The notes beneath the pieces were generated by a model, which had not been told where the DNA came from, did no database searches, and saw only the letters and a program-made list of their open reading frames with translations. From Hyphomicrobiales bacterium (GTDB lineage: Bacteria > Pseudomonadota > Alphaproteobacteria > Rhizobiales > Rhizobiaceae), in assembly GCA_900471485.1 (NCBI GenBank), contig UCEU01000033.1, forward strand, positions 84,334 through 148,333: DNA of 64,000 nt. Reading direction: 5' to 3'. Positions 32,556-41,034 of this stretch are shown one piece after another (the first letter of the stretch is position 1; the number at the start of each line of letters is the position of its first letter). The translations under genes and the position numbers were made by a program.

Positions 32556-33854
32556 TTGGCAATCTGGCTGGATCAGACATCGGACGGTTTCGAACAGCGC
32601 TTCGCCGCTTTTCTGACGACCAAGCGCGAAGTCTCGGAAGATGTGAACGTCGTCGTTCGCGGCATCATCGATGACGTGCGCGCCCGCGGCGATGCGGCGC
32701 TTGCCGATTATTCCAGGAAGTTCGACGGCGTCGATTTCGCCAAGACGCCGATGCGCGTCACCGAGGCCGAGATCGAGGCCGCCGTCGAGGCCGTGCCCGC
32801 GGAAGTGTTGGGCGCGCTGAAGGTCGCCGCCGTCCGCATCGAATCCCACCATCGCCGCCAGCTGCCCAAGGACGATATATACGAGGACGACATGGGCGTT
32901 GGCCTGGGATCGCGCTGGACGGCGATCGAGGCGGTCGGTCTCTATGTGCCCGGCGGGACGGCAAGCTATCCGAGCTCGGTGCTGATGAACGCGGTACCGG
33001 CCAAGGTCGCCGGCGTCGATCGCATCGTCATTGTCGTTCCGACCATGGGCGGCCTCGTCAATCCCGCCGTTCTGGCCGCCGCCAAGCTTGCCGGCGTCAC
33101 CGAAATCTACCGCATCGGCGGCGCGCAGGCGATCGCGGCGCTGGCCTATGGCACCGAAACCATCGCGCCGGTCGCCAAGATCACCGGCCCCGGCAATGCC
33201 TATGTGGCCGCCGCCAAGCGTCAGGTCTTCGGCACCGTCGGCATCGACATGATCGCCGGCCCGTCGGAAGTGCTCGTCATTGCCGACAAGGCCAACAATC
33301 CGGATTGGGTTGCCGCCGATCTGCTCGCGCAGGCCGAGCATGACGTCAGCGCCCAGTCGATCCTGATCACCGACGATGCCGAGTTCGGCCGTGCCGTCGA
33401 GGCCGCCGTCGAGCGCCAGTTGCAGACGCTGAACCGCGCCGAAACCGCCGCCGCGAGCTGGCGTGACTTCGGCGCGATCATCCTGGTCAGGGACATCGAG
33501 GCCGCCATCCCGCTCGCCAACCGCATCGCGGCCGAGCACCTGGAGTTGGCAGTCGCCGAGCCCGACGCGCTGGTCGAGAAGATCCGCAACGCCGGCGCCA
33601 TCTTCGTCGGCGCGCATACGCCAGAGGTAATCGGCGATTACGTCGGCGGCTCCAACCACGTTCTGCCGACCGCGCGCTCGGCGCGCTTCTCCTCCGGCCT
33701 CTCGGTTCTGGATTTCGTAAAGCGCACCTCCATCCTGCGGCTCGGCCCAGAGCAGCTTCGCACCCTCGGCCCGGCGGCGATCGCGCTTGCCGTCTCCGAA
33801 GGCCTCGATGCGCATGCCCGCTCGGTAGCGATCCGTCTCAACCTGGAAAAATAG
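32556..33854 (+). CDS. hisD: Histidinol dehydrogenase
   Basis: 432 residues starting with TTG at 32556, which is preceded by AGAGGAAG. No ATG fits the family N-terminus (M)AIWLDQTSDGFEQRF. The enzyme oxidises L-histidinol to histidine in two NAD-dependent, zinc-dependent steps. Conserved blocks: GLYVPGGTASYPSSVLMNAVPAKVAGV, GGAQAIAALAYGTE, KITGPGNAYVAAAKR, GIDMIAGPSEVLV, the zinc and catalytic histidine region AEHLELAV, and GGSNHVLPTA. The length is normal. It is three bases upstream of the UPF0262 gene, so the two are in one operon. Confidence 0.95.
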   Translation: MAIWLDQTSDGFEQRFAAFLTTKREVSEDVNVVVRGIIDDVRARGDAALADYSRKFDGVDFAKTPMRVTEAEIEAAVEAVPAEVLGALKVAAVRIESHHRRQLPKDDIYEDDMGVGLGSRWTAIEAVGLYVPGGTASYPSSVLMNAVPAKVAGVDRIVIVVPTMGGLVNPAVLAAAKLAGVTEIYRIGGAQAIAALAYGTETIAPVAKITGPGNAYVAAAKRQVFGTVGIDMIAGPSEVLVIADKANNPDWVAADLLAQAEHDVSAQSILITDDAEFGRAVEAAVERQLQTLNRAETAAASWRDFGAIILVRDIEAAIPLANRIAAEHLELAVAEPDALVEKIRNAGAIFVGAHTPEVIGDYVGGSNHVLPTARSARFSSGLSVLDFVKRTSILRLGPEQLRTLGPAAIALAVSEGLDAHARSVAIRLNLEK

Positions 33855-33857
33855 GCG

Positions 33858-34331
33858 ATGGAGAAGGGCGACTTCCGGCTCTGCGACGTTGTCCTGGACG
33901 ACACCATCGGGCGGTCGACGCCCGATGTCGAGCACGAGCGCGCGGTCGCCATCTTCGACCTGATCGAGGAAAACAGCTTCACGCCGATCGGCCATTCCGG
34001 CGGGCCCTACAAGCTGAACATCTCGCTGGTCGATTCCAAGCTGGTCTTCGCCATCGCCACGGAGGGCGGCGAGGCGGTCGCAACCCATATCCTGTCGCTG
34101 ACGCCCTTTCGCCGCATCGTGAAGGATTACTTCCTGATCTGCGAAAGCTATTACGAGGCCATTCGCTCCGCATCGCCAAGCCGCATCGAGGCCATCGACA
34201 TGGGCAGGCGCGGCATCCACAATGAAGGCTCGCAGACCCTGAAGAACCGGCTGGGCGGCAAGATCGACGTCGATTTCGATACCGCTCGCAGGCTCTTCAC
34301 GCTGGTGTGCGTTCTTTACTGGCGCGGGTGA
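33858..34331 (+). CDS. UPF0262 family protein
   Basis: A 157-residue member of the alphaproteobacterial UPF0262 family, recognised from LCDVVLDDTIGRSTPDVEHERAVAI, the PFRRIVKDYFLICESYYEAIR block and the MGRRGIHNEGSQTL block. It is soluble and its function is unknown. It starts three bases after hisD and its stop overlaps a possible GTG start of the phosphatase gene (GTGA at 34328-34331), which points to tight operon coupling. Confidence 0.9.
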   Translation: MEKGDFRLCDVVLDDTIGRSTPDVEHERAVAIFDLIEENSFTPIGHSGGPYKLNISLVDSKLVFAIATEGGEAVATHILSLTPFRRIVKDYFLICESYYEAIRSASPSRIEAIDMGRRGIHNEGSQTLKNRLGGKIDVDFDTARRLFTLVCVLYWRG

Positions 34332-34336
34332 TCGCC

Positions 34337-34813
34337 ATGGAGGCTGTGGGAACGACAGGCGCGGGGGTAATGCCGGGGGCGATCCTCTTCATTTGCGGCA
34401 TGAACGCCATTCGCTCGCCGATGGCGGAGGTCATTGCCCGTAGCATGCTGCCGTCGAATACCTATATACGTTCTGCCGGCGTGCGCGCCGGCGAACGCGA
34501 TCCTTTCGTCGATGTCGTGCTGGACGAGATCGGCCTGTCGCTGGGGCGATATCTGCCGCAGAGGCTGGAAGAGCTCGAGGACGATTACTTCGATCTCATT
34601 GTCTCGCTCTCGCCGCCTGCCCATCACGCGGCACTGGAGCTGACCCGCTCCACCGCCATCGACGTCGTCTACTGGCCGATGCCGGACCCGACCGTCGTGC
34701 AGGGCACGCGGGAACAGATTTTGGAAGGCTACCGCGATGTCCGGGATCGCCTGACTGGCCTGATAGAGAGCCAATTGGTTCGCCGAAATGGCATAGCCGC
34801 TCAGTCCGCGTGA
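34337..34813 (+). CDS. Low-molecular-weight phosphotyrosine-phosphatase family protein
   Basis: 158 residues if started at the ATG at 34337. GTG at 34328, overlapping the UPF0262 stop, and ATG at 34370 are alternatives. The P-loop CxxxxxR is FICGMNAIRSPMAE, the signature of low-molecular-weight phosphatases and arsenate reductases, and the acidic DP pair of the family is seen in MPDPTVVQG. It probably dephosphorylates tyrosine-phosphorylated proteins or small phosphoesters, but the substrate is unknown. It is part of the hisD-infA run. Confidence 0.87.
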   Translation: MEAVGTTGAGVMPGAILFICGMNAIRSPMAEVIARSMLPSNTYIRSAGVRAGERDPFVDVVLDEIGLSLGRYLPQRLEELEDDYFDLIVSLSPPAHHAALELTRSTAIDVVYWPMPDPTVVQGTREQILEGYRDVRDRLTGLIESQLVRRNGIAAQSA

Positions 34814-34930
34814 AACAAATAACGGAAACCCGATCAATTAGGTTCACAAACCTCCCCTGATTGTGTAGTTTCCGCCCAAATTTTGGGGCGGCTGAAGCCT
34901 CATATCAACCGATAGGAAGAAAACACCTGT

Positions 34931-35149
34931 ATGCCTAAAGAAGAAGTTCTCGAATTTCCGGGTATCGTCACCGAACTTTTGCCGAACGCGACGTTCCGCG
35001 TAAAGCTCGAAAACGAGCACGAAATCATCGCCCACACGGCCGGCCGCATGCGCAAGAACCGCATCCGCGTTCTGGCGGGCGACAAGGTTCTTGTGGAAAT
35101 GACGCCTTACGACCTGACCAAGGGCCGTATCACCTACCGTTTCAAGTAA
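34931..35149 (+). CDS. infA: Translation initiation factor IF-1
   Basis: A 72-residue S1/OB-fold protein that binds the 30S A site during initiation. The sequence begins MPKEEVLEFPGIVTELLPNA and has the family blocks AHTAGRMRKNRIRVLAGDKV and TPYDLTKGRITYRFK. The length is exactly normal. A separate start follows a 117-base gap after the phosphatase gene, so it may have its own promoter. It is cytoplasmic and essential in most bacteria. Confidence 0.98.
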   Translation: MPKEEVLEFPGIVTELLPNATFRVKLENEHEIIAHTAGRMRKNRIRVLAGDKVLVEMTPYDLTKGRITYRFK

Positions 35150-35158
35150 GCTTGGCCT

Positions 35159-35177
35159 GAAAGCCGTATCGGCTTTC
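35159..35177 (+). other. Hairpin between infA and maf
   Basis: GAAAGCCG and CGGCTTTC pair across TAT, nine bases after the infA stop. It lacks a T-run, so it may only slow transcription or protect the infA mRNA end. Confidence 0.4.
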
Positions 35178-35206
35178 GCTCCCGTCTGCCCGGTGGTCGA
35201 GGATCC

Positions 35207-35827
35207 ATGGCTCTCAAATACAAGCTCATTCTGGCGTCCGGCTCACCCCGCCGTGTCGATCTGCTCAACCAGGCAGGGATCGAACCGTCGCGCCTGATGC
35301 CGATGGATATCGACGAAACGCCGAAGAAGTCGGAGCACCCGCGTTCGCTGGCCCGCCGCCTTTCCACGGAAAAGGCGGAAGCAGCCCTTGCCGCGATCAA
35401 GGGCGACATGACCTGGAAGGGCAGCTATATCCTGGCCGCCGATACCGTCGTCGCCGTCGGCCGCCGCATTCTCGGCAAGGCGGAGTTCGCCGACGAGGCC
35501 TCGGCCTCGCTCTACCTGCTGTCTGGCCGCAGCCACTGGGTCTATACCGGCGTCTGCCTGGTGACTCCAGATCGCAAGATCCGCCAGAAGATCGTCGAGA
35601 CCAAGGTGCGCTTCAAGCGCCTCTCCGGCTTCGAGATCGAAAACTATCTCGCCTCCGGCCAGTGGCGCGGCAAGGCCGGCGCCTACGGCATCCAGGGATT
35701 GGCGGGAACCTTCGTGCAGAAGATGGTAGGTTCCTACACCAATGTCGTGGGCCTGCCGCTTTACGAGACCATCCTGCTTCTGACCGGTGAGGGCTTCGAC
35801 GTCCACACCCGCTGGCCCGAAGGCTGA
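35207..35827 (+). CDS. maf: Maf-family nucleoside triphosphate pyrophosphatase
   Basis: A 206-residue Maf protein that hydrolyses non-canonical or modified nucleoside triphosphates to monophosphates. Family motifs: ILASGSPRRVDLLNQAGI (substrate loop), DETPKKSE, RLSTEKAEAAL, LAADTVVAVGRRILGK with the catalytic Asp, and GKAGAYGIQGLAGTFV. It is probably of the dTTP/UTP-type (YhdE) subgroup by these residues, which is tentative. It is cytoplasmic and sits in the conserved infA-maf-yacG order. Confidence 0.94.
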   Translation: MALKYKLILASGSPRRVDLLNQAGIEPSRLMPMDIDETPKKSEHPRSLARRLSTEKAEAALAAIKGDMTWKGSYILAADTVVAVGRRILGKAEFADEASASLYLLSGRSHWVYTGVCLVTPDRKIRQKIVETKVRFKRLSGFEIENYLASGQWRGKAGAYGIQGLAGTFVQKMVGSYTNVVGLPLYETILLLTGEGFDVHTRWPEG

Positions 35828-35857
35828 GCCTGCCGGGCCAAAACCCGAGAGACGACC

Positions 35858-36067
35858 ATGTCCGACGAAAATAAAACCAGTGCCAAGGTTGAGCCGCTGC
35901 GCAAGGCGATGCCCTGCCCGGAATGCGGCAAGCCCTCGCATCGCGAACACTACCCCTTCTGCTCGAACCGCTGCCGCGAAGTCGATCTCTCGCGCTGGCT
36001 GAACGGCTCTTATGCCATCCCTGTCGGCGAAGACGAGAGCAAGGCCGAATACCCCGACGAGGAATAG
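35858..36067 (+). CDS. yacG: DNA gyrase inhibitor YacG (zinc-binding)
   Basis: A 69-residue protein with a four-cysteine zinc finger, CPECGKPSHREHYPFCSNRC, followed by EVDLSRWLNGSYAIP, the YacG signature. Homologues bind the GyrB subunit and inhibit supercoiling. It starts 30 bases after maf and is probably translated from the same mRNA. The C-terminal end is acidic (EDESKAEYPDEE), as in many homologues. Confidence 0.94.
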   Translation: MSDENKTSAKVEPLRKAMPCPECGKPSHREHYPFCSNRCREVDLSRWLNGSYAIPVGEDESKAEYPDEE

Positions 36068-36152
36068 CACCCGCTTGCCCACAGGGAAGCCATTCATTTT
36101 GCTTAGGAATTCGGAAAATTTAGCGGGCTGTCAAAAAACTCTCATTTGACGC

Positions 36153-36180
36153 TTGCCATGGCCGAACAAGATGCTATAAC
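36153..36180 (+). promoter_or_regulatory. Candidate promoter of tRNA-Phe
   Basis: TTGCCA (36153-36158) and TATAAC (36175-36180) are spaced by 16 bases, 70 bases before the tRNA. Confidence 0.5.
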
Positions 36181-36250
36181 CCCGCTCGCTTCCGGGGAAA
36201 ACCAAACCCCCAGCGGTTCTTCAAAGCAAGGACCGAGCCGAAGTCGGTAA

Positions 36251-36326
36251 GCCCAGATAGCTCAGTTGGTAGAGCAGCGGATTGAAAATCCGCGTGTCCG
36301 TGGTTCAAATCCGCGTCTGGGCACCA
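36251..36326 (+). tRNA. tRNA-Phe (GAA anticodon)
   Basis: The cloverleaf is clear: acceptor GCCCAGA, D-arm GCTCAGTTGGTAGAGC, anticodon loop ATTGAAAAT with GAA, T-arm CGTGGTTCAAATCCGCG, and encoded CCA at the 3' end. It lies directly upstream of a toxin-antitoxin pair, a place often used by integrating elements. Confidence 0.97.
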
Positions 36327-36541
36327 CTCTTTTTCTTTAATGTAATGCCAGTTGATTGAGTTGTTTTGTGCTTGAGACCTATCGACTCGGGCGGCGCCAC
36401 GTTGCGTTGTGCTTGATTGTTTAGTTTGCGACCCTTGTCGCCTTCAGTTGTGCTTTCAATCGCAGAAGCTACAGTATGCCCGGTACAGTTATTCGCAGGA
36501 ACGGAACGGCTTGATATCTCAATTAATTGTAGTTACATTAA

Positions 36542-36829
36542 ATGATAAGAATCGTCTGGGATGAACACAAGCGGCAAGCCAATCTAGAAAAGCACGGTTT
36601 TGATTTTGCCGATGTCAGCGATCTCGATTGGGCGACCGCGCTCATTGAGGAAGGCGGCTTGGACGCCTTGGGCAAGAGGCGCCTGAAAGCAATTGGCTAT
36701 TTTCGCGATGGAACGGCGGCTGTAATTTTCATGACCCTCGGAACGGAAGCTGTCTCGATCATCAGCTTCCGGCCTGCGAGCGCCAAAGAGAGAAAGAGAC
36801 TTTCATGGCCCCAAAGACAGAGAGAGTGA
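36542..36829 (+). CDS. brnT: BrnT-family toxin
   Basis: A 95-residue type II toxin. BrnT folds like RelE and cleaves RNA or blocks translation. The start MIRIVWDEHKRQANLEKHGFDFADV is the family hallmark, and the later FRPASAKERKRL block is also typical. The antitoxin gene follows with a 25-base overlap, the usual toxin-first order of brnTA. A 215-base gap with no other gene separates it from tRNA-Phe. Confidence 0.9.
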   Translation: MIRIVWDEHKRQANLEKHGFDFADVSDLDWATALIEEGGLDALGKRRLKAIGYFRDGTAAVIFMTLGTEAVSIISFRPASAKERKRLSWPQRQRE

Positions 36830-37122
36830 AGACGTTCGAGCCGGGCCGCGGCTATACCAAAGACGATTGGGACGCGGTCGACTTTCCTGAACTGACGGAT
36901 GATGAACTCGCAGGCATGCGTCCCGCAAGCGAAGTGCTACCGCCTGAATTTTTCAAGGCGATGGAGGAGCACCGCAGGTCGCGCGGGCGTCCACTACTTG
37001 AACATCCGAAGAAACAAATTACCCTACGCCTGGACGAAGATGTAGTCGCCAAGTTTCGCGCGGGCGGTAAAGGCTGGCAGGCTCGAATGAACGAGGCTTT
37101 GCGAAAGGCTGCGGGTATCTAA
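36805..37122 (+). CDS. brnA: BrnA-family antitoxin
   Basis: A 105-residue antitoxin that binds and neutralises BrnT and autoregulates the operon. The N-terminal part is charged (YTKDDWDAVDFPELTDDEL). The C-terminal ribbon-helix-helix-like region reads ITLRLDEDVVAKFRAGGKGWQARMNEALRKA, the characteristic BrnA DNA-binding part. It overlaps brnT by 25 bases, so translation is coupled. An intact C-terminus suggests a functional pair. Confidence 0.9.
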   Translation: MAPKTERVKTFEPGRGYTKDDWDAVDFPELTDDELAGMRPASEVLPPEFFKAMEEHRRSRGRPLLEHPKKQITLRLDEDVVAKFRAGGKGWQARMNEALRKAAGI

Positions 37123-37176
37123 CAACTCGGGAAGGACACTCAGGCCACGTGGTCAATCGCCAGCCAACGCTCGGCA

Positions 37177-37410
37177 TCAAGCCATCTTCCGCAGCACATC
37201 CATCAGCGTCTGCGCGTCATCGTTGGCGCCAAGCGTCCGCAGGCGGTCTTCCGCGAGGTTCATGATCGCGTCGACGGTCTCGCGCTCGCCCCAGCCGGCC
37301 TTTCCGGCGGCGTCGAGGAGGTCGCGGAATGCGAATTGCAGTGCGTCCTGGCAGCGGACGTCCCGGTCGGGATCGTCGCTGGCGACGAATGGCCTGTAGA
37401 TGTCTCTCAT
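37177..37410 (-). CDS. Small hypothetical protein, 77 residues
   Basis: The ATG at 37410 is preceded by GGAGG. An earlier in-frame start has no ribosome site. The protein is soluble, helical and acidic (MRDIYRPFVASDDPDRDVRC, DAIMNLAEDRLRTL). I recall similar short proteins in rhizobia but know no function. It is convergent with brnA, 54 bases away. Confidence 0.65.
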   Translation of the reverse strand: MRDIYRPFVASDDPDRDVRCQDALQFAFRDLLDAAGKAGWGERETVDAIMNLAEDRLRTLGANDDAQTLMDVLRKMA

Positions 37411-37565
37411 CTCATTCCTCCGCGTGACCTGCACGCGCCAAGTCTAGTCGATACCAGTTTAAGAAAGTGCTGATGAAGCGTGGCGGCTTTAGGGACGCGC
37501 GATCCCCATTCTCTGTTTTATTCGGAAATGCTAATGCTATTGGCGTCAACGGAGGGGGAAATCCA

Positions 37566-37973
37566 ATGCCACGTGTTTCGAAACTATACTTCAAGACGGC
37601 GATCATATTCCTGATCGTCGGGATCGGCATGGGCCTGAACATGGCGATCTCGCAGGATCACAGCGTCATCGGTGCGCATGCGCACTGTAATCTCTTGGGT
37701 TGGGTGACGATGGCCATCTTCGGCGGCTATCACGCTCTCAACCCGCGCAAGGCGGAGAGGCGCATCGCCTTCATCCAGTATTACATCTACACGGCGGGCG
37801 TGACGCTCATGGTACCGGCGCTCTATCTCATGCTGCTCGGCAACATGGCGATGGAACCGATCGTGGCCGCGGCCTCGCTCATTACCTTTGCCGGCGTTCT
37901 TATCTTCGCCTTCATCATCTTCTCCGGTGAAGACGTCTCGGTGGCATCGCCGCGCAATCCTGTCGTCAACTGA
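37566..37973 (+). CDS. Small four-helix membrane protein with COX1-like HAH motif
   Basis: 135 residues from the ATG at 37566, which follows GGAGG. An in-frame extension upstream has no membrane content. There are four predicted transmembrane helices: about 10-30, 40-60, 75-95 and 100-120. The motif GAHAHCNLLGWVTMAIFGGYH resembles part of a haem-copper oxidase subunit I helix, and related short proteins are often labelled cytochrome-c oxidase-like. It lacks the rest of subunit I, so it is not an oxidase by itself. The role is unknown. Confidence 0.68.
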   Translation: MPRVSKLYFKTAIIFLIVGIGMGLNMAISQDHSVIGAHAHCNLLGWVTMAIFGGYHALNPRKAERRIAFIQYYIYTAGVTLMVPALYLMLLGNMAMEPIVAAASLITFAGVLIFAFIIFSGEDVSVASPRNPVVN

Positions 37974-38054
37974 CCACCGGTCGCTTACGTCCAGAGCGTT
38001 CGTCGTCCTGCCCAGGCGATCCCGCCTGCGCAGATGTCGAAATGCGTCTTGCGA

Positions 38055-38261
38055 TCAGTGAACGATCTGGATGCGGATTCGTTCTTTCTCCGCGTAGGTA
38101 TGGCACTCATCGGCAAGGTCGCCGACAAAGATTACATCGCCATCGGAATCGAACAGACCCCAGCACGCCTCGTCGTCCAGGTAGACTTCCCTGATATAGC
38201 CGAAAGGTTCGGCACTCAGATATACATTGGGCGCAACGGCAACAGTCGAATGTTCTCGCAT
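38055..38261 (-). CDS. Small hypothetical protein, 68 residues
   Basis: The ATG at 38261 follows GGAG at six bases. An earlier ATG at 38273 is possible. It reads MREHSTVAVAPNVYLSAEPF, then GYIREVYLDDEACWGLFDSDG, and ends in a charged RIRIQIVH. This is slightly reminiscent of DUF1150-type proteins, but the match is weak. It is soluble, with no context clue. A competing reading frame on the opposite strand overlaps it but lacks a ribosome site. Confidence 0.5.
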   Translation of the reverse strand: MREHSTVAVAPNVYLSAEPFGYIREVYLDDEACWGLFDSDGDVIFVGDLADECHTYAEKERIRIQIVH

Positions 38262-38486
38262 GGAATGCTCCAATGAGTCGTTTCTGTTTTAGTGCACGTG
38301 CATATTGCCTGCTGATACTGGCGCGGAGCTATCCTCAGAAATAGGCAGTCGAAACTGGTCTTGACGAACGGGTAATCTCGGTCAGGCGAGTCGCGGCGGA
38401 TTTCACGACCTTGGCTTCTCGCCGCATTGCCGTCGGCGTCCGAAGCCCTTATCTGAAGGCAGTCATTTTGATTAGAGGATTTCCCC

Positions 38487-38915
38487 ATGGCCGATCTCAA
38501 GGCTCGTCCCCGTCCCGTTGGCGCAACCGCTGTGCTTGGTCGCACCGGCTTCCCGCATGTCACTTCCGCCACCAAGGGTGAGCTCGATATCGTCACCTCG
38601 CCGTCGCAGCCCGGCTTCAATCCGCTAGACCTGCTCTACGCCTCGCTGTCGGCCTGCCTGGTGCTGAGCGCCCGCATGGCCGCGAGCCAGATGGGCGTGC
38701 TCGACAAGATCACCGACATCACCGCCGACGTCACCGGTGTCAAGGCGACGGAAGGCCTGTCGCGGGTCGAGACCTTCAACATCGTCTTTTCCATCAAGGG
38801 CGACCTCGACGACGAGACCCGCCGCAAGATCATCCATGCCGCCGAGGATGAGATCTGCACGGTCAGCAATACCATCCGCGGCAACCCGTCCTTTTCGACG
38901 ACGATCGCGGAGTGA
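38487..38915 (+). CDS. OsmC/Ohr family protein
   Basis: A 142-residue thiol-peroxidase-fold protein. The two family cysteines are in SACLVLSARMAA and in DEICTVSNTI, the pair that reduces organic hydroperoxides with lipoyl or dithiol reductants. GFNPLDLLYASLS is typical of the OsmC branch. It is cytoplasmic and probably stress-related. It stands as a single gene. Osmotic or peroxide induction cannot be shown from the sequence. Confidence 0.88.
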   Translation: MADLKARPRPVGATAVLGRTGFPHVTSATKGELDIVTSPSQPGFNPLDLLYASLSACLVLSARMAASQMGVLDKITDITADVTGVKATEGLSRVETFNIVFSIKGDLDDETRRKIIHAAEDEICTVSNTIRGNPSFSTTIAE

Positions 38916-39058
38916 TCCGGGCGCGCCAGGCAGTCGAGGCTGAAACGTTCTTGCCTGCTTTTGTCGCGCACCGGCTATCTCGCGACCGTAGCTTCTGATA
39001 ATCGGCTGGTCAGAGCGCGCCGCCTGAGCAACGGGCGGCGCAGAAAGCACCGAGATCC

Positions 39059-39958
39059 ATGTCCCAGCCCGCCTCCACCGTCTCGCAATCCGCGCCGTCA
39101 GGCAATCGCGTCGCTCTTGCGGCGCTGATCCTCGGAGGGGCCGCCATAGGCGGCTCGCCGATCTTCGTGCGGCTTTCAGAGGTCGGACCGATGGCGACCG
39201 CCTTCTGGCGCGTTGCGCTGGCGCTGATCCCGATCTTCATATTCTCGATCATCAAGCGCAAGAGCGCCGGCCCGGCGCCGCGGACGCAGGCCGATTACGC
39301 TTTGCTGATCCTGCCGGGCGCCATCCTCGCCATGGATCTTGCCGCCTGGCATCTGTCGATCACCATGACCTCGGTTGCCAATGCGACGCTGCTCGCCAAT
39401 CTCGCCCCCGTCTTCGTCGCCCTGATCGGCGTCGCATTTCTCGGCGCGTCGGTCACCCGCCTGTTCACGGCAGGATTGGTACTGGCGCTCGTCGGCGTCG
39501 TGATCCTGAAGGGTGGCCCGGCGGCGCTCGGCAATGGCGATCTCAAGGGCGATGCCGTGGCGATCGTCGCGGCCGTGTTCTATGCAGGCTATATCCTGGC
39601 GATCGGCCAGCTGCGCAGCCGCTTCGACACCCTTCGCATCATGTTGTGGAGCACGGCATCAGCGGCCATCTGCATCTTTCCGCTCGCCTTCTTCTTCGAA
39701 GGCAATCTGCTGCCGGCAAGCGTCTATGGTTGGTCCATCGTCTTTGGCCTCGCCTTCATCAGCCATGCCGGCGGGCAGGTGGCGATCGCCTATGCGCTTG
39801 CCTATCTCCCGGCCGCCTTCTCGTCGCTGACGCTGCTCCTGCAGCCCGTCGTCGCGGCGATCCTCGCCTGGGTCCTCCTGAACGAATCCTTAGGCCCCAT
39901 GCAGGCCATCGGCGGCTTGGTCGTCCTCGCCGGGATCGCAATCGCCCGGCGAGGTTGA
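39059..39958 (+). CDS. DMT-superfamily (EamA) transporter
   Basis: A 299-residue inner-membrane protein with ten predicted helices in two EamA repeats. The first repeat contains GSPIFVRLSEVGPMATAFWRV and the second contains GQVAIAYALAYLPAAFSSL. Family members export amino acids, nucleosides or metabolites. The substrate is not predictable. It is convergent with the pyruvyl transferase gene seven bases away. Confidence 0.88.
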   Translation: MSQPASTVSQSAPSGNRVALAALILGGAAIGGSPIFVRLSEVGPMATAFWRVALALIPIFIFSIIKRKSAGPAPRTQADYALLILPGAILAMDLAAWHLSITMTSVANATLLANLAPVFVALIGVAFLGASVTRLFTAGLVLALVGVVILKGGPAALGNGDLKGDAVAIVAAVFYAGYILAIGQLRSRFDTLRIMLWSTASAAICIFPLAFFFEGNLLPASVYGWSIVFGLAFISHAGGQVAIAYALAYLPAAFSSLTLLLQPVVAAILAWVLLNESLGPMQAIGGLVVLAGIAIARRG

Positions 39959-39964
39959 TTTCGA

Positions 39965-40984
39965 TCAGGCAACGGCCGCCTGGCCAACGCGGCGCGCGTC
40001 GAGGATGGCAAGTGCCTCGTCCACGGTCGCGGCCAGCTGTGCCTTGTCCGTGTTGCAGGTGTTCCATGCGTCGATGAAGCTGCTGGTCTTGCCGTAGCTG
40101 TTGTCGAGCACGCAATGGTCGGCGCCGATCAGCAGGCACATGATGTGGCCGTGCATGCGGTCGGTGATCACCTGCTTGGCTGAGCCTAGCAGCGCCACGC
40201 CGCGGTCGAAGCGCTGCTGGGCGCGCTCGCGATAGGCAAGTTCGGTCATCTTCGCGCGACCACCGATGCGGCCGCTGAGCAGGCCCTTAAGGATGGCCGC
40301 GTGCTTGGTCTGGCGCTGGAAATCGGCGGGCTCGTCCGGCCAGTCCGATTTCACCGTGCCGGAGCGCATGGTCGCCGCCGTCAGGTCCTGCGCACTGCCC
40401 ACTTCCTGGTCCTCGCGAAGATTGAGCAGCAACTCGTGCTGCGGCGCAGGCTTGGCGACCGGGCCGATGCAGAAGGCCATGTCGGGGCACATGCGCACTT
40501 CGCACTGGAACCAGCGCTGCGCGAAGGCGAGGCTCTTCTTGTCGCGGACGAGCAGCGTGAAGTTGCCGTGCCGCTCGATCGCGCGCGCGGTGCTGTCGAC
40601 GTTCTCCTGGTCCTTGAAATGGATCGTCTGCGGCAGCTGCACGATCGGACGTCCCTTATGCCTGTCGAGCATGCCTTCGCGGAACTGCCGGTAACCGGCC
40701 CAGATGTCGCCGAAGTTGCCGCCGCCATGCAGGAAGATGCGGCCGTCGCCGATCGCGCCGAGCATCCGCTCCTCACTATAGGTCGGGATCTCGGTCACAT
40801 AGTTCGGACGCGACCGCTTGCCGTCGAAATAGGCGAGTTCGCCGAGCCAGATCGCGCTGTCGCCGATATTGTAGTGGTTCGGGAAGTCCAGCAGCGCATA
40901 ACGCTCGGACGGGTCGAACAGGTCGGAAAGGCAATTGGCGATCAGGCCCTGAAGGCGGCTGATGATCGTAATATTGGATTCCAT
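39965..40984 (-). CDS. Polysaccharide pyruvyl transferase family protein (ExoV-like)
   Basis: A 339-residue enzyme of the family that transfers pyruvate ketals from phosphoenolpyruvate to sugars. The N-terminal FPNHYNIGDSAIWLGEL and central FLHGGGNFGDIWAGYRQFR blocks, together with IVQLPQTIHF, are typical and resemble ExoV of succinoglycan synthesis. The C-terminal part has the RMHGHIMCLLIG motif of the second nucleotide-binding domain. It is the third gene of a leftward operon after a glycosyltransferase and a flippase, so it probably decorates an exopolysaccharide repeat unit. The exact sugar target is unknown. Confidence 0.9.
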   Translation of the reverse strand: MESNITIISRLQGLIANCLSDLFDPSERYALLDFPNHYNIGDSAIWLGELAYFDGKRSRPNYVTEIPTYSEERMLGAIGDGRIFLHGGGNFGDIWAGYRQFREGMLDRHKGRPIVQLPQTIHFKDQENVDSTARAIERHGNFTLLVRDKKSLAFAQRWFQCEVRMCPDMAFCIGPVAKPAPQHELLLNLREDQEVGSAQDLTAATMRSGTVKSDWPDEPADFQRQTKHAAILKGLLSGRIGGRAKMTELAYRERAQQRFDRGVALLGSAKQVITDRMHGHIMCLLIGADHCVLDNSYGKTSSFIDAWNTCNTDKAQLAATVDEALAILDARRVGQAAVA

Positions 40985-41034
40985 GAAAGGCTCCTTGTTT
41001 CAGGGACAAGAGGTCCGGATGAGATGATGCGGTG

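Noticed and set aside
36327..37176. Second attachment site repeating the tRNA-Phe 3' end
   Set aside because: I looked for a repeat of the T-arm and acceptor sequence after brnA and in the following small genes and saw none. Integration is therefore unproven.
38034..38276. 80-residue plus-strand frame opposite the small gene at 38055
   Set aside because: The minus-strand reading has GGAG at six bases from its ATG, while this one has no ribosome site.
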